Source of the DNA: Tubulanus polymorphus
Lineage: Eukaryota > Nemertea > Palaeonemertea > Tubulaniformes > Tubulanidae
Direction of reading: 5' to 3'
DNA: 64,000 bases
NCBI RefSeq assembly: GCF_964204645.1
Contig: NC_134033.1
Span: forward strand, 2,291,631 to 2,355,630
Shown: piece by piece, positions 46,117 through 56,659 of the stretch
How positions within the stretch are numbered: the stretch's first letter is position 1
How the letters are laid out: every line of letters starts with the position of its first letter
The notes under the pieces: generated by a model
The model's database searches: none
The model's input: only the letters and a program-made list of their open reading frames with translations
Told to the model about the DNA's origin: nothing
Translations under genes and position numbers: made by a program

Positions 46117-47314
46117 CTGCAAGTAGAGGCAAGAGACGAACGATCAGATCAGTTGACACAAACACGGGCAGCAGACGAGCGTGGTCAGCCAGCAGACGGA
46201 CTGGTTAACGGGCAGACGGGCTGGTCAGCTGGCAGACGACAGGACCATTCAATTCCAAGAGCAGACGGACTTGGCTTAAAAAAGCCGGTGGACCGCTCGG
46301 CAGACGCATTACCCGAAGAAATAGTCCAAGCTTAGAAATCTCAGACCGGGAACAGCTACTGAACCCGCCAGCACATTAGGCCTATAAATTAGTCAAAAGG
46401 GAAGACTGACCGGCCAACGACCAGTCGACTTACAACGAAGTCCCAAGAAATTCCTTCTTAAATTGAGACAAGATTTCGAATTCATCTTAAACCGCCGCGC
46501 GGCGAAATCGAATTCCATTTCGGATTCGAAATTCCGATGACCGAAAGAAACTTCAAAATATTCGGGAAAAAAAAAAACGGAAATATTTCCCGGCGCCCAC
46601 TCGAAAATCATTACGAAAACCGACGACGACGAAAACGTTATTTCCGAACCTGGAAACTTTTAAAATGACAGGATTTTTCTCCGTTTTGAGTTCGAAACTT
46701 TTTATCCATTTTACACAGGTTGACATATACACAAAATACAAAATCGAAAGCAGTATTTTTTACTTTGAGTGTCATCTAGAAAATGATCCTAGGGTCCCTG
46801 ATATGCCAAATGAAACTACAACCCTCAACCTGAGAATGAGTTCTGAACAAATTTCGTATCCAAAGAATCAAAGTTGAAGAGAATTGGCCGCATTTTTTAG
46901 TAGTTTGAACTTTCGAGTTCGGCAAAAATACTGCTTCGGAATAGAATATGCTCAGAAATTTCACATTGCGGTTTGAATGAAGACTTTAGGAGCGGAGGAC
47001 AGTTTTATGATAAATTCGATTCTCTTCATGACTTTCCGATGACCTTCCAGCATTTGAACACGATTCTTCCGAAACTGAACTCTCAGGTAGGAAGTCGGAC
47101 AGAGGAGTAGACGGGTGGGGAGAGGAGGCTCATTAAGAGAGGAGAGGGAAAAAAATGAGAGGGAAACAGAGAGTTCAAATGAAACTTTCGTTTTCGAATT
47201 CAAATTTTGTCTAATTTTTCGAGAACAAACTGGTCGTAAAATTTCCGAGCATTTTTTAAAAGAAGACTTTACGAGAAGATTTTTTATTTTGGTAAAAAGT
47301 TATCGAGTACGCAC
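46117..47314. other. intron between common exon 3 and T1
   Basis: No further exon is supported. A CAGACGG-rich patch lies at about 46170-46310. Confidence 0.45.
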
Positions 47315-47857
47315 CTGCTAGATTGTGACTGGTTCCGGGCTGCGGTTCCTGACTGTCGCTCCACGACGACTGCGTGTCCAAACCGGTCTGCTCCAACGCG
47401 GCGAAACTGTTATCAGCGGTCGTCACGGCCGACGCGTACGTCGACACGTCCGCCGTCTGCATAGCAACGCGTCGACGCTGCGGCGTCTGCTGATACGCGG
47501 TCGGCGTCATCGCGTTGCTGCCCGACGTTTTGCGTTTGCGGCCGCCGCGCGACACGGCGGCTGCCGCCGATTTTTGTCCGCGCGTCATCAGTTTTTGTTG
47601 CTCGGCGCCCGACGGTTCGTTTTTGATATTTTGCACGATGCGGTTGACGATGTTGTCCTTTTTATTGTTCGTCGTCGACGACGATTCGCCTACGCTGAAT
47701 TCGCCTTCCTGCCACGCGATGTCGCCCTCCTCGGCGGCACCCGGGTATTCCGGTTTAGTCGTGTATTCGTGGTCCTGGCTCTGATTTTCGAGGTCCATCA
47801 CCTCGTTGATGGCGGTTTGCGCCGTCGCCTGAAATTCTTCGTTGTCATATTCCTCGC
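47315..47857 (-). CDS. zinc-finger gene: common exon 3 (linker and nuclear signals)
   Basis: Acceptor ATTTTTCCAG|GC and donor CTAGCAG|GTGCGT; 543 bp, phase 1 at both ends. It codes residues 58-237 of every isoform. The N-terminal part is acidic (EEYDNEEF, EEGDIAWQEGEF). The motif IKNEP at about 134-138 fits a SUMO-attachment consensus. Basic patches GGRKRK (about 161-166) and QRRR (about 183-186) could be nuclear signals. The rest is Ser/Thr/Gln-rich and probably disordered. There are no zinc fingers, so DNA binding depends wholly on the terminal exon chosen. The donor leaves a single G, completed to Gly, Ala or Glu by each terminal exon. Confidence 0.85.
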
Positions 47858-48459
47858 CTGGAAAAATAATTTTCGACCGAATCGAAAATTTAACAAAATC
47901 TTCAAACCACTTATTCATGAGGCTTTTAATCAATTTTATTGATTATTCTATATTTTACGTTATGTTATACAATTGTAAATACTTCTTGATGTCCCTCTGT
48001 ATACCTCTCATCGAGGTGATGAGTGTAAATAAATTTCAATTTCAATTTCAATTCATTAACAAAGGTCTGGGCTTCAAATCGTTCATTCTCGGAGTTTTAA
48101 AGGAGAAAATTTCAAGAAAGTGTAGGCATCACTTTCATATTCTCAATTACTGTAGACTACTCCTAAATCGGTACTGTTTATCTCAGTTAACCGTTAATTC
48201 GGTGATTTTTGTAAGCAAATTTCTATTCTATTCATTACCTTAACCCGGTTTCTAATTCGGTAAGAAAAAAAAAATCCGCTCGCGATTGTATCAATTTACG
48301 GGTAGCTTCTAAACAGCTAAAAACTGGACAAGAATTCCTACTTATTTCTCTCAAAATTGGAGGAGTTTCGGGCATTTTGCTCAAATCAAAAGAGTTTCAA
48401 GCACCTATTAAATTTTTGATTTATTAGAAGGAAACCAGGGGACAGTCGTGACTTAAGTA
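47858..48459. other. intron between common exons 2 and 3
   Basis: AT-rich; short TTTCAA repeats at about 48030-48050. No exon. Confidence 0.5.
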
Positions 48460-48650
48460 CAAAAGTGGTCTTGGTTAGATTAGCTATAGAACTAAGTTGG
48501 TCTTAGACTGGTCTTAAGTCTAAGCCATGACTATGCAACTGGCCCTGAAGTCCGAAAGTGGTCTTCATTCTTAAGACTGGTCTTAAGTTGTGAGATTGGC
48601 TATCGAACTAAGTTTGTCATATAGAACTAAGCCATGACTATGCAACCTGC
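48460..48650. repeat. degenerate GACTGGTCTTAAG minisatellite
   Basis: Imperfect copies of the unit seen at 43955-44390, with TAGACTGGTCTTAAG and GATTGGCTAT landmarks. It lies in intron 2 of the zinc-finger gene. Confidence 0.65.
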
Positions 48651-48724
48651 CACTGAAGTTATAGCGGCCCGAGTCACGACCCCACAACTGGGGCGCGGCA
48701 CTGCGTCACTCGACAAATACTGAC

Positions 48725-48865
48725 CGTCGCTGGTGCAAGATCGACGCGATTTCGAACGTTCTTCCTGCCATTCGTGCCACGTTTCGTCGTCCGCCGATAA
48801 AACGATACTATCCAATAATCCTTTATGATTCCAGATGCACTCGATCAGCGTTCCTTCCGGAATAT
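48725..48865 (-). CDS. zinc-finger gene: common exon 2
   Basis: Acceptor GTAATTGTAG|AT and donor GCGACG|GTCAGT; 141 bp, phase 1 at both ends. It codes residues 10-57, including IPEGTLIECIWNHKG and SADDETWHEWQEERS. The Trp/acidic pattern does not match BTB, KRAB, SCAN, ZAD or other N-terminal domains I know from zinc-finger proteins. It may be a small protein-interaction module. If the donor were skipped, the frame stays open for some distance, so the exact donor deserves checking. Confidence 0.7.
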
Positions 48866-49005
48866 CTACAATTACATACAACACAATACACATATATACC
48901 CTATTCAAAGATTTAGACTTCTTCGTCATCCTACAATATAGTGCAAAATGGATTAAAAAACCTATGTCTTAGATCTGTATAATATACCTTTACTGGTCCT
49001 ATTAA

Positions 49006-49080
49006 CCCTTTCAGTGCGTCTACACCGCAGTGCGTTGTATAAATCAGTGATTGACTTTGCTAGTACACCCCATTGCACAT
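49006..49080 (+). mobile_element. truncated piggyBac-like MITE
   Basis: Left end CCCTTTCAGTGCGTCTACACC after TTAA at 49002-49005. It breaks off after about 75 bp. It lies in intron 1 of the zinc-finger gene. Confidence 0.6.
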
Positions 49081-49131
49081 TTCAAATACATTTACATAAA
49101 ACAAACAGGGGAAATTCCGGTAGAGGTTTAA

Positions 49132-49406
49132 CCCTTTCAGTGCTTCTTCACCGCAATGCATAAATCAAAGATAGATTTTGCTAGTACGCCGCACTTAGGT
49201 GCATTGATGTAATTAGTTATCTCTTTCGAAAAATGGCAGCACCTGTCAAACATAGTGAAATACTAGTCACTAACGATACGCCGCACCGTGGTGTAGATGC
49301 ACTATAGAGGTATTCCCGTTATTCAACACACTAGGGTGGAATTTTTTTAAATTTTCAAAATTATCTCCAGCACTATAGGGTATTGATTAGTCAACACTGA
49401 AAGTGT
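49132..49406 (+). mobile_element. piggyBac-like MITE in intron 1
   Basis: Preceded by TTAA (49128-49131), with left end CCCTTTCAGTGC. The interior GGCAGCACCTGTCAAACATAG is shared with the other copies; the right end is degraded (CACTGAAAGTG). Confidence 0.7.
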
Positions 49407-49550
49407 GAAGACCTATATCATAAGGTAAATAATACCAAACCTGACTGGGCTAGGCCAACTGATATATGCTCTCGAGCTACGTTGAAATTCAGCGCAAGTT
49501 GTGCAATTGAGAAATGTTACCCTGCAACCTTCGAAGCATTTCGAACTTAC

Positions 49551-49634
49551 CTAACGTTAAATTCGATAATACGACCATTTTTTATTCGATGTTTTATACG
49601 TTCGCAGCTCGCGTGAAAAACTAAACCAAATCCT
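49551..49634 (-). CDS. zinc-finger gene: first coding exon
   Basis: A poly-T/CAG acceptor at 49635 opens the exon. An ATG at 49578 in good context (AAAAATGG) starts MVVLSNLTL, then donor TTAG|GTAAGTTC at 49551 leaves one base (phase 1). The codon two before the ATG is TAA, in frame, so this transcript form cannot carry an upstream domain such as BTB. Only nine full codons are encoded. At least one non-coding 5' exon must lie upstream of 49634. Another promoter splicing straight to exon 2 cannot be excluded. Confidence 0.6.
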
Positions 49635-49767
49635 CTGAAAAAAAAAAAAAACATTTTCAGTTATACCGAGAAACACTTTTTCTACAGGGGGCCAATTTTG
49701 ACTTGCTTATTCCGTAACATGAACGTGATTTTCCCCGACTTGATCTGCTAAGAATCCAATCAATTAA

Positions 49768-50026
49768 CCCTTTCAGTGCAACCCTTTCGGTGATTGATTT
49801 TGCTAGTACACCGCACTGCGGTGTATTGATGTAATTAGTAATTATCTCTCTTGTAAAATGGCAGCACCTGTCAAAAATAGTGGAATACTAGTAACTAACG
49901 ATACACCGCACCGCGGTGTAGATGCACGATAGTGCTATTCACGTTATTCAACAGACTAGGGTGGAATTTTTTAGAATTTTCAAATTATCTCCAGCACTTA
50001 AGGGTATTTAGTCAGCACTGAAAGGG
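49768..50026 (+). mobile_element. piggyBac-like MITE (best preserved)
   Basis: A 259-bp unit with perfect TTAA on both sides (49764-49767, 50027-50030). Inverted ends are CCCTTTCAGTGC and GCACTGAAAGGG. The palindromic ACACCGCACCGCGGTGTAGA lies inside. No open frame. It lies just upstream of the zinc-finger gene's first coding exon. Confidence 0.82.
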
Positions 50027-50280
50027 TTAACAGTCAAATACGCAAGACATGAAAACCGTTTGATTTTACAAAGTGGCTATAATTACGGCTTCGTCAATTC
50101 GACACTTACGACGGTTTTATATTGAATTTAGAATAACGGTTTTGAGAGGAGAGGATTAGTGTCAAGAGGGTGAGAAGAGGGTCCACTGGGTTAGGGGTAA
50201 GGGTCCGTTTTACCCCCTAGGGATAGGATTAGGGTAAGGTGAGGCTATATGTAGTTAAAACATTCGGTTGGTTTTCAGCG

Positions 50281-50349
50281 AGCCTGGTGGTCTAGTGGTA
50301 TGATGCTGCCCTAGTAATTTACTCGCCCGGGTTCGCGTCTCGCTCTATT
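50281..50349 (+). repeat. tRNA-like relic
   Basis: An AGCGAG...CTCGCT pairing could be an acceptor stem. TGGTCTAGTGGTATGATGC fits an A box; the B box is damaged (GGTTCGCGTCT). The anticodon arm does not fold. A decayed tRNA or SINE head. Confidence 0.4.
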
Positions 50350-52192
50350 TTCTCTTAACTCTATTCTCCACACTTGCCATGAATTTTCTAAGTCGCGCAC
50401 CTCAGTGCGCGTGCGCAACGTGAATAAGCCAATCAGAATAAAAACGTCTTAAGTAAAGCTATGATCATCGGTCTATGGCGTCATAAATATAGCCCGAGCT
50501 AAATCGGACGAGTAGTTGCTGAGTACTGAGTGGTTAAAGTGCCGACTGAGCGCCAGTCGGCAATTTCGACGTAAAATAACGACTACGTGACTGGGTGGTT
50601 CACGCGAGCTCTTTAGTATAGGCAGTATACGGAGCTCCGCGAACCGGCCATTCTCAGGACTCGGTGAACTATTATACAAACCCAAAATTCTCTGGTTGTT
50701 TAAGAACATAAAATACCCTAACTCTTCCCTGTGTTATACAGTTAGTGGCCACCCAGTACTAACAAAATGATGAAATTTTTATCTTACTTTTTCAGGAGTC
50801 AGATCAAACATAGACAAATTGATAATATAATTTTCCTAAAATCTGAAATTTCTAGACAAGGTTGAAACTTAAGGAAAAAAATGTTAAGATTTACACGAAC
50901 AACAGTCAACTTTTTACAGCACATTCAACCAAAAAAATCTATAGCAAATTGGAAATTGAAACACTGGATTGATTCCAAACAAGCAAGACGCGGTATTCGT
51001 GGCGCCATCTACAAGTAGAACGCGTCACCACAAAGGAAAATGGACGCCATTAATTTGCAACATTTTAAATCTTGTTTATCGGTTGAAATAAAGCGATTTA
51101 ATTCACCTAAACTATCCGTTCGGCTGCTCCGAACTTTACTTCATCTCAAGACACCCGATCCGCGGTTAATGTCGCTTGAATTGCGCTCGATTTGAGGTTG
51201 TTTTCCGTTGCAAATTTGCCCGCTTCGGCTCAAGTTGATAACGCGCTCAGCGCCGCCTATCCGTTTGAATTGCGCTGTTGTCGAAAATGGGTTGGCTCCG
51301 AGATTATACGGATCGGGGTAGACATTCGCGTCGAGCCTCCGATATCCGTTGTCGGTACAGAGTTCGTTTGTTAGCGCCGTTACGTCGGTTCCGATCCTGG
51401 TTTCCAAAGGCTGAGTTGCTCATTCAGCATTCAGCACCACTTGAAACGATTGCAGAACCTCGCTTATTTGTCAGTCGACCCGAATTGCTAAATTTCCATC
51501 GCGCGTCCCCACCCGCCAGTTCCACTAGTCAATGACTTGAAGTTTGGAAACATCATCAAAATAACTTTAAGTTTGTAAACATCATGAAAATGAAACACGC
51601 AATATTCCAGCCAAACAGTCATCCGAGATTCCATGTGATGTCGGCTGTCCAGAAAACCAGAATTCGTCTTGGAAATTCAAGATCCGAACGACGTAAAAGC
51701 AGTGAGGCCTATATCAGTTTTGAATGATTTACAGTTTACTAGAATTTGAGTTTTTTATTCTCGACTTTCAATGTATATTTTGTGGGGTATAACGGTCAAA
51801 ACAGGGGTTGTCCCGAATACAATACCCGTATAGTTTGAGTTTTTGTTATGGCTTCATCGTAGGGTAAGTCTACGAAACCGTGAAGATCCGAACGTGAAGC
51901 AAAATACACTTAAACAATAAATTCTATCGCATAAGAATCAATAGAGGAACTTTTAGATTATTTACAGTTGATACGGGTCAGAATATTTTATCAATCATTG
52001 GCTTGTATATCAAGCGTATGGTATCAATACAAGCGACGCCCTAAAAACAATACTATTGTTTGGGTTTGCCAACGAAAGGGAACCTTTCTTGCGCAATAAT
52101 TTTAATATACCACGACATTCATCATTTACCCGCTGTAGCTGCATTTTCATATAAGTTAGGGATGGGTACACACGTATCTATGGATTTTATTG
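50350..52192. other. stretch without recognisable gene
   Basis: The only notable open frame (minus, about 51141-51407) has no domain and no convincing splice acceptor, so it is not called. Otherwise AT-rich spacer before the GPCR array. Confidence 0.4.
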
Positions 52193-53134
52193 TTACAATC
52201 TACAGCGGATTTTTGCGCAGAAATATTCGCGAATTTCTCGTCCCAGTAAAAGATATATGTAGAAATTCACCACATAGTTACAAAGATGGAATTGTGTTGA
52301 AAAATCGAATAGAAATTCTCTTCGTCCAGAAGTTATCGGTAACAATGACGTAATTGTTGTTGGAAGTGTAAATATTGCGAACGCCAGTGAAACTGTTACG
52401 AGCATTATTGTCGTACGTTTTGATTTGGTAGTTTTCTGATCGGACGAAACCATTTTTGAACCTCTGAATAAATGAATGACTATAACAGAATTCGACGTGA
52501 GAATCATGGTTAAAGGTATGACGTGATTGTGGATGACAATTGTGGCAAAAAATGTATATTGGTCGATTAATTCATAGTAACATCCGAATAGCTGGTCGTT
52601 AAAATGTATCGACAAAGCAGGCGTGAGATACATAAACAATACATTCACTGCGGTAATTATCAATGTGGCAAATCTAGCGAATCTCGGTGTACATATCAAA
52701 CGAGATGTGAACGGGAAGAGCACAACTGCCCCTCGTTCTAGAGATATCGCTACTACCAACCACGAACTTATACAGGATGCAAGCGCCATTACAAATTCAT
52801 AGATTTTACAACCAATCAGTGAATTCATCATGTATATAGGATCAGTGTTCAGATTCAAGAGAACAAACTGTAAAACAGGCATCAGCGTGTAGTTGAAGCA
52901 GAACGTGAAATCACTGAGAGACAAAACGATCAGATAGTTAGCGTAAGACAAACCGCGGAATCTGCGACTTATCATTATCAGGAAAGTAGCCGAATTTCCG
53001 AAAGCTCCCAACAGGAACAGGACAGGCAGAACGACCAGTGACACAGTACGGTAGATTCCAGATCTGGTCATCATTGACATGAGAACGATGTAACCGTTGT
53101 AAGTTCGACCAATTTGCATCTTAGTTGAATTCAT
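52193..53134 (-). CDS. class-A GPCR, array member 1
   Basis: Intronless, 313 residues. Seven hydrophobic helices lie at about 30-55, 64-90, 107-133, 152-174, 193-220, 242-265 and 280-298. Landmarks: N-glycosylation site NST at 2-4; GN in helix 1 (46-47); LSLSD in helix 2 (D75); disulfide partners Cys109 and Cys185; SLER (131-134) in place of the DRY motif; and NFYIY (290-294) in place of NPxxY. The VVNFYIY ending recalls FMRFamide/peptide-type receptors, but the ligand is unknown. The start MNSTKMQIG is shared with its paralogues. It should act at the plasma membrane through G proteins. Confidence 0.88.
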   Translation of the reverse strand: MNSTKMQIGRTYNGYIVLMSMMTRSGIYRTVSLVVLPVLFLLGAFGNSATFLIMISRRFRGLSYANYLIVLSLSDFTFCFNYTLMPVLQFVLLNLNTDPIYMMNSLIGCKIYEFVMALASCISSWLVVAISLERGAVVLFPFTSRLICTPRFARFATLIITAVNVLFMYLTPALSIHFNDQLFGCYYELIDQYTFFATIVIHNHVIPLTMILTSNSVIVIHLFRGSKMVSSDQKTTKSKRTTIMLVTVSLAFAIFTLPTTITSLLPITSGRREFLFDFSTQFHLCNYVVNFYIYLLLGREIREYFCAKIRCRL

Positions 53135-53390
53135 GATTCAGACGATAATCAAGCATTGAAGGTGTGGACTGACAGTCTCAATAGATTGACGCTAATGAAA
53201 CTCACAATTTATTGTTGGGATCAAATGAAAAATCGATTCTCAGAAACCGAACACAATCGACTCCGATTTACGAAAGTATGTTATTTGTATAAAGATACAA
53301 ATTCATCTAGATTAAAGATCCATATTTGTTGTACACGAATTCATCGTAAATGGTGAAATATTGATGACGGGGTCTAATACTAAAACATCT

Positions 53391-53502
53391 GGGCCCGGCT
53401 TTATAGACTGGTATTTACTATAACCCGGTAGTTAACTTGACTGAAAATGATTTGAGTTAGCCCCCCGGGTTAAAGATAATACCAGTCCATAAAACTGAGC
53501 CC
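53391..53502. mobile_element. 112-bp inverted-repeat element
   Basis: Imperfect inverted arms of about 37 bp: GGGCCCGGCTTTATAGACTG at the left against the reverse of CAGTCCATAAAACTGAGCCC at the right, with inner ends AACCCGG/CCGGGTT. A small MITE of unknown family. Confidence 0.55.
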
Positions 53503-54181
53503 TGATCAGGTATAGAAAATGTCTATCAGTTCTAAGCAGGAAAATAGCTTTAGTAGTTCATTATTCATACAACGTAACAATACCCGCTATTATTAATTTG
53601 AAAACAACGATATAATAACAATGACATTGACATGAATTTTCAAGGAGTCTCAGTTCATAATTGTAGTTCAAAGGATTTTCAATTTTGCAATATGAGCGAA
53701 ACAAGAACTTGATTACAACAACATCAAAAACAACAGCAATATTGACTGGAATTTTCAAGGGATAGGAATTGAAAACATGAGAAAACAATGAATTAACTGC
53801 TGGAAGATACCAGTCGGTCATAACGGGATCCAAGTCGAAGGGAGGGAGGGGGCTTGTCCGTGGGGGTCAGGACACCTCAATATAATTTTGAGGGTCCCTT
53901 AGAAATTCCATACTGAGTATTTTCTGGGGGAAAATCAAAACTTCACTTATCAAATATCCGGATCCTAAAGGAAGCGAAATTTCGAATTTTTGATGATAGT
54001 TGATATCAGCAACGAAATGCATGGCGAAGCTTCGGAAAAGGCCCTAAAGTTCTGAAGTTGACACCCCTTCCTGAGTTGTACGGTGGCTGAATCTGGCCAC
54101 ATTGAAAAAAGATGACACTCGATCTCCATCAACTTTTTGCTTAATACAACGATAACCACACTCAAACGTGGTGAACGGATA

Positions 54182-54327
54182 ATAAGATAAAAACCCACTA
54201 TCGTCAGGTCACACCTGACGATGATCTCTAAGCTGAGATCGAAACGTCGTGTATTCTACATATTTTAGATTGAATAAATTCTTGTTTTTAAATTCTTTTA
54301 ATCTGTAGATAGTGGGTTTCTATCTTA
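54182..54327. mobile_element. 146-bp inverted-repeat element
   Basis: Ends AAGATAAAAACCCACTATC and GATAGTGGGTTTCTATCTT are inverted. The interior GATCTCTAAGCTGAGATCGAAACG contains a hairpin. Non-coding. Confidence 0.55.
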
Positions 54328-54402
54328 CTTTTTGCTTTATTACACGCCACGTTAAAACCAGTTTTTTCTACTCAACCACACGTTGAAGACTGATGTTTAG
54401 GC

Positions 54403-54475
54403 GCCTCCGTAGCCTAATGGATATGGCATCGGCCTCCTAAGCCGGGGGTTGCGGGTTCGAGTCCCGCCGGGGGTA
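54403..54475 (+). tRNA. tRNA-Arg (anticodon CCT)
   Basis: 73 nt. Acceptor GCCTCCG pairs with CGGGGGT, with G-T pairs at two positions. The D arm is GCCTAATGGATATGGC; the anticodon loop CTCCTAA gives CCT, reading AGG. The T arm is GCGGG-TTCGAGT-CCCGC. No intron. A TTTT terminator follows within a few bases. An identical gene lies at 56660-56732. Confidence 0.95.
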
Positions 54476-54773
54476 CATTTTACTTCCTTCTTCACTCCCG
54501 GCAGGTGTGGTGGTATTTTCTAAAGGTCAAGAGTTCTTAAGTGGCATTGAAGATGATTGATTAAGTGGCATAGCATAAATATTAAAAAAGAAAACGCGGT
54601 GCTCGAATATGTCATATTTCATTTTAAGTTGTGACCCGAATAATAAAATTGTGTATGTCAAATCCCTGCATGTAATTCAACTAGATGTAGTCGACTCGGA
54701 TTTGTCGAACCGTTAGCTCGTATGAACGGAAACCATTACTAGTCTAGCGTTGAACAAAATTCAACGGTTGAAA

Positions 54774-55727
54774 TCAATGGTTATTTGTCTGAATATTTCT
54801 ACAGCGAATTTTCGCACGGAAATATTCGCGAATTTCTCGTCCCAGTAAAAGATATATGTAGAAATTGACGACGTAGTTACAAACGTGGAATAGCGTGAAA
54901 ATGTCGAGTAGAAAATCTCTCCGTCCAGACGATATTGGTAAAAATACGATTATAGTAGTTGGAAGTGTAAATATTGCGAATGCGAGTGAAACTGTTACGA
55001 GCATTATTGTCGTACGTTTTGATTTGGTAGTTTTCTGATCGGACGAAACCATTTTTGAGCCTCTGAATAACTGAACTATTATAACAGAATTCGATGTTAT
55101 GATCAAAGATAAAGGTATTAAGTGAATGTGGATGACGATGATGGAGAAATGTCTTATTTGGTCAGATAGTTCATAGTAACATCCGAAGAACTTTTCGGAA
55201 AACTGAATCGACAAAGCAGGCGTGAGATAAATAAGCAGTACATTCACTGCGGTAATTATCAGTGTGGTAAATCTAGCGAATCTCGGTGTACATATCAAAC
55301 GAGATGTGAACGGGAAGAGCACAACTGCCGCACGTTCTAGAGATATCGCTACTATAAACCATGAACTGATGCAGGACGTCAGACTCATCACAAATTCATA
55401 GATTTTGCAACCGATCAGTGAATTGATAATGAATATTGGACCGTTGTTAAGATGCGAGCGAACAAACTGTAAAACAGGCATCAGCGTGTAGTTGACGCAG
55501 AACGTAAAATCACTGAGAGACAAAACGATCAGATAGTTAGCGTAAGATAAACCGCGGAATCGGCGACTTATCATTATCAGGAAAGTAGCCGAATTGCCGA
55601 TGGCTCCTAAGAGGAACACGACAGGCAGAACGACCAGTGACACAGCACGGTAGATTCCAGATCTGTGCACAACAGACATGATGACAATGTTACTAACATA
55701 ACTTCGACCAATTTGAGTTGAATTCAT
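54774..55727 (-). CDS. class-A GPCR, array member 2
   Basis: Intronless, 317 residues, the most diverged minus-strand member. It keeps the family landmarks: MNSTQIG start, GNSATFLIM, LSLSD, SLERAAVVLFPF and the invariant third loop GSKMVSSDQKTTKSKRTT. It ends VVNFYIYLLLGREIREYF. It differs mainly in the second extracellular loop and the top of helix 5 (EKFFGCYYELSDQIRHF) and has a longer C-tail (IQTNNH). It sits between the two tRNA-Arg copies. Confidence 0.87.
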   Translation of the reverse strand: MNSTQIGRSYVSNIVIMSVVHRSGIYRAVSLVVLPVVFLLGAIGNSATFLIMISRRFRGLSYANYLIVLSLSDFTFCVNYTLMPVLQFVRSHLNNGPIFIINSLIGCKIYEFVMSLTSCISSWFIVAISLERAAVVLFPFTSRLICTPRFARFTTLIITAVNVLLIYLTPALSIQFSEKFFGCYYELSDQIRHFSIIVIHIHLIPLSLIITSNSVIIVQLFRGSKMVSSDQKTTKSKRTTIMLVTVSLAFAIFTLPTTIIVFLPISSGRRDFLLDIFTLFHVCNYVVNFYIYLLLGREIREYFRAKIRCRNIQTNNH

Positions 55728-56068
55728 GATTAACTTAAATCAAGCATTGAAGGCGTGGACCGTCAGTCTCAATAGATCGACGCTAATGAAACTCACAATT
55801 TATTGTTCGGATCAAATGAAAAATCAATTCTCGGAAACATAACACAATTTACTCAGGTTTAGGAAAGTTTATTCTTTGTGTAAAGATGTAAATCTGTCTG
55901 GGTTAAAATCAATGTTCGTCGTACAAGAATTCACGTTTAAGATGGTAGAATATCGATAAACGAGGTAATATATACATATATCGTAACGGGTTGGAAAATT
56001 TGTATCGCTTCTATACAGGAAAATCTAGCTTTAGCTATCATTATTCAACTACATGGTATAGTATAGTC

Positions 56069-56094
56069 AGGGAAGTGTCATCACACTTCCCTGG
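56069..56094. repeat. short hairpin
   Basis: CAGGGAAGTGT and ACACTTCCCTG are perfect 11-bp arms around CATC, inside TATAGTATAG repeats. It may be the remnant of an inverted-repeat element. No terminator role is proposed in this eukaryotic setting. Confidence 0.5.
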
Positions 56095-56659
56095 TATAGT
56101 ATAGTATCAGTATACAATTCAGTGCAGTGCAGTGCAGTGTAGTGCGGTATCAGTGCAGTGCAGAGCATAGCATAACATTGCAAAGAATATCATAGCACAG
56201 CATGTATATCACAGTTGTACAAACTGGTCTCAGATCGGATGGAAAATGCTACGTAGGTTCAAAGGCAATAGTAGCCGCTATCACTCTTTGATTACAGCAC
56301 CATCAAAAACACTGACCGGGATTTTCATAAGTGCAGTTCTTTATTAGTTCCAATTAAGGGTAATTCCTGATGATGTCATTGTAGGAAAAACAAGAACTTA
56401 GGTATAGCTGAAGATACGGATATTGAAAACATGAGAAATCATTTGAATCATTACTCCAAGCTGGAACCTACTTGAGGGTCTCGTGAAAATTGCAGACTTA
56501 GTATTTTCTGGAGATCTAAGCTCAAAATTGAATTTCTGAACGACCCGCTAAAATATCGTGATATACATGAAAGCGAATCGCTTTTCGTTTAAACGCCACG
56601 TTAAAACCAGTTTTCGTTCTAGTACGACCTTCACTTCATACGACCTTCACTTCATCGGC

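Noticed and set aside
47325-47942. 205-residue plus-strand open frame opposite common exon 3
   Set aside because: Arg/Val-rich shadow; the minus strand keeps exact splice phases and length divisible by three.
51141-51407. 88-residue minus-strand open frame starting METRIGTDV
   Set aside because: Reasonable composition, but no domain, no pyrimidine tract at a possible acceptor and no partner exon. Left uncalled.
49551-52192. Search for a BTB domain upstream of the zinc-finger gene
   Set aside because: No minus-strand exon with BTB-like sequence was found in this stretch, and the visible start codon is preceded by an in-frame stop.
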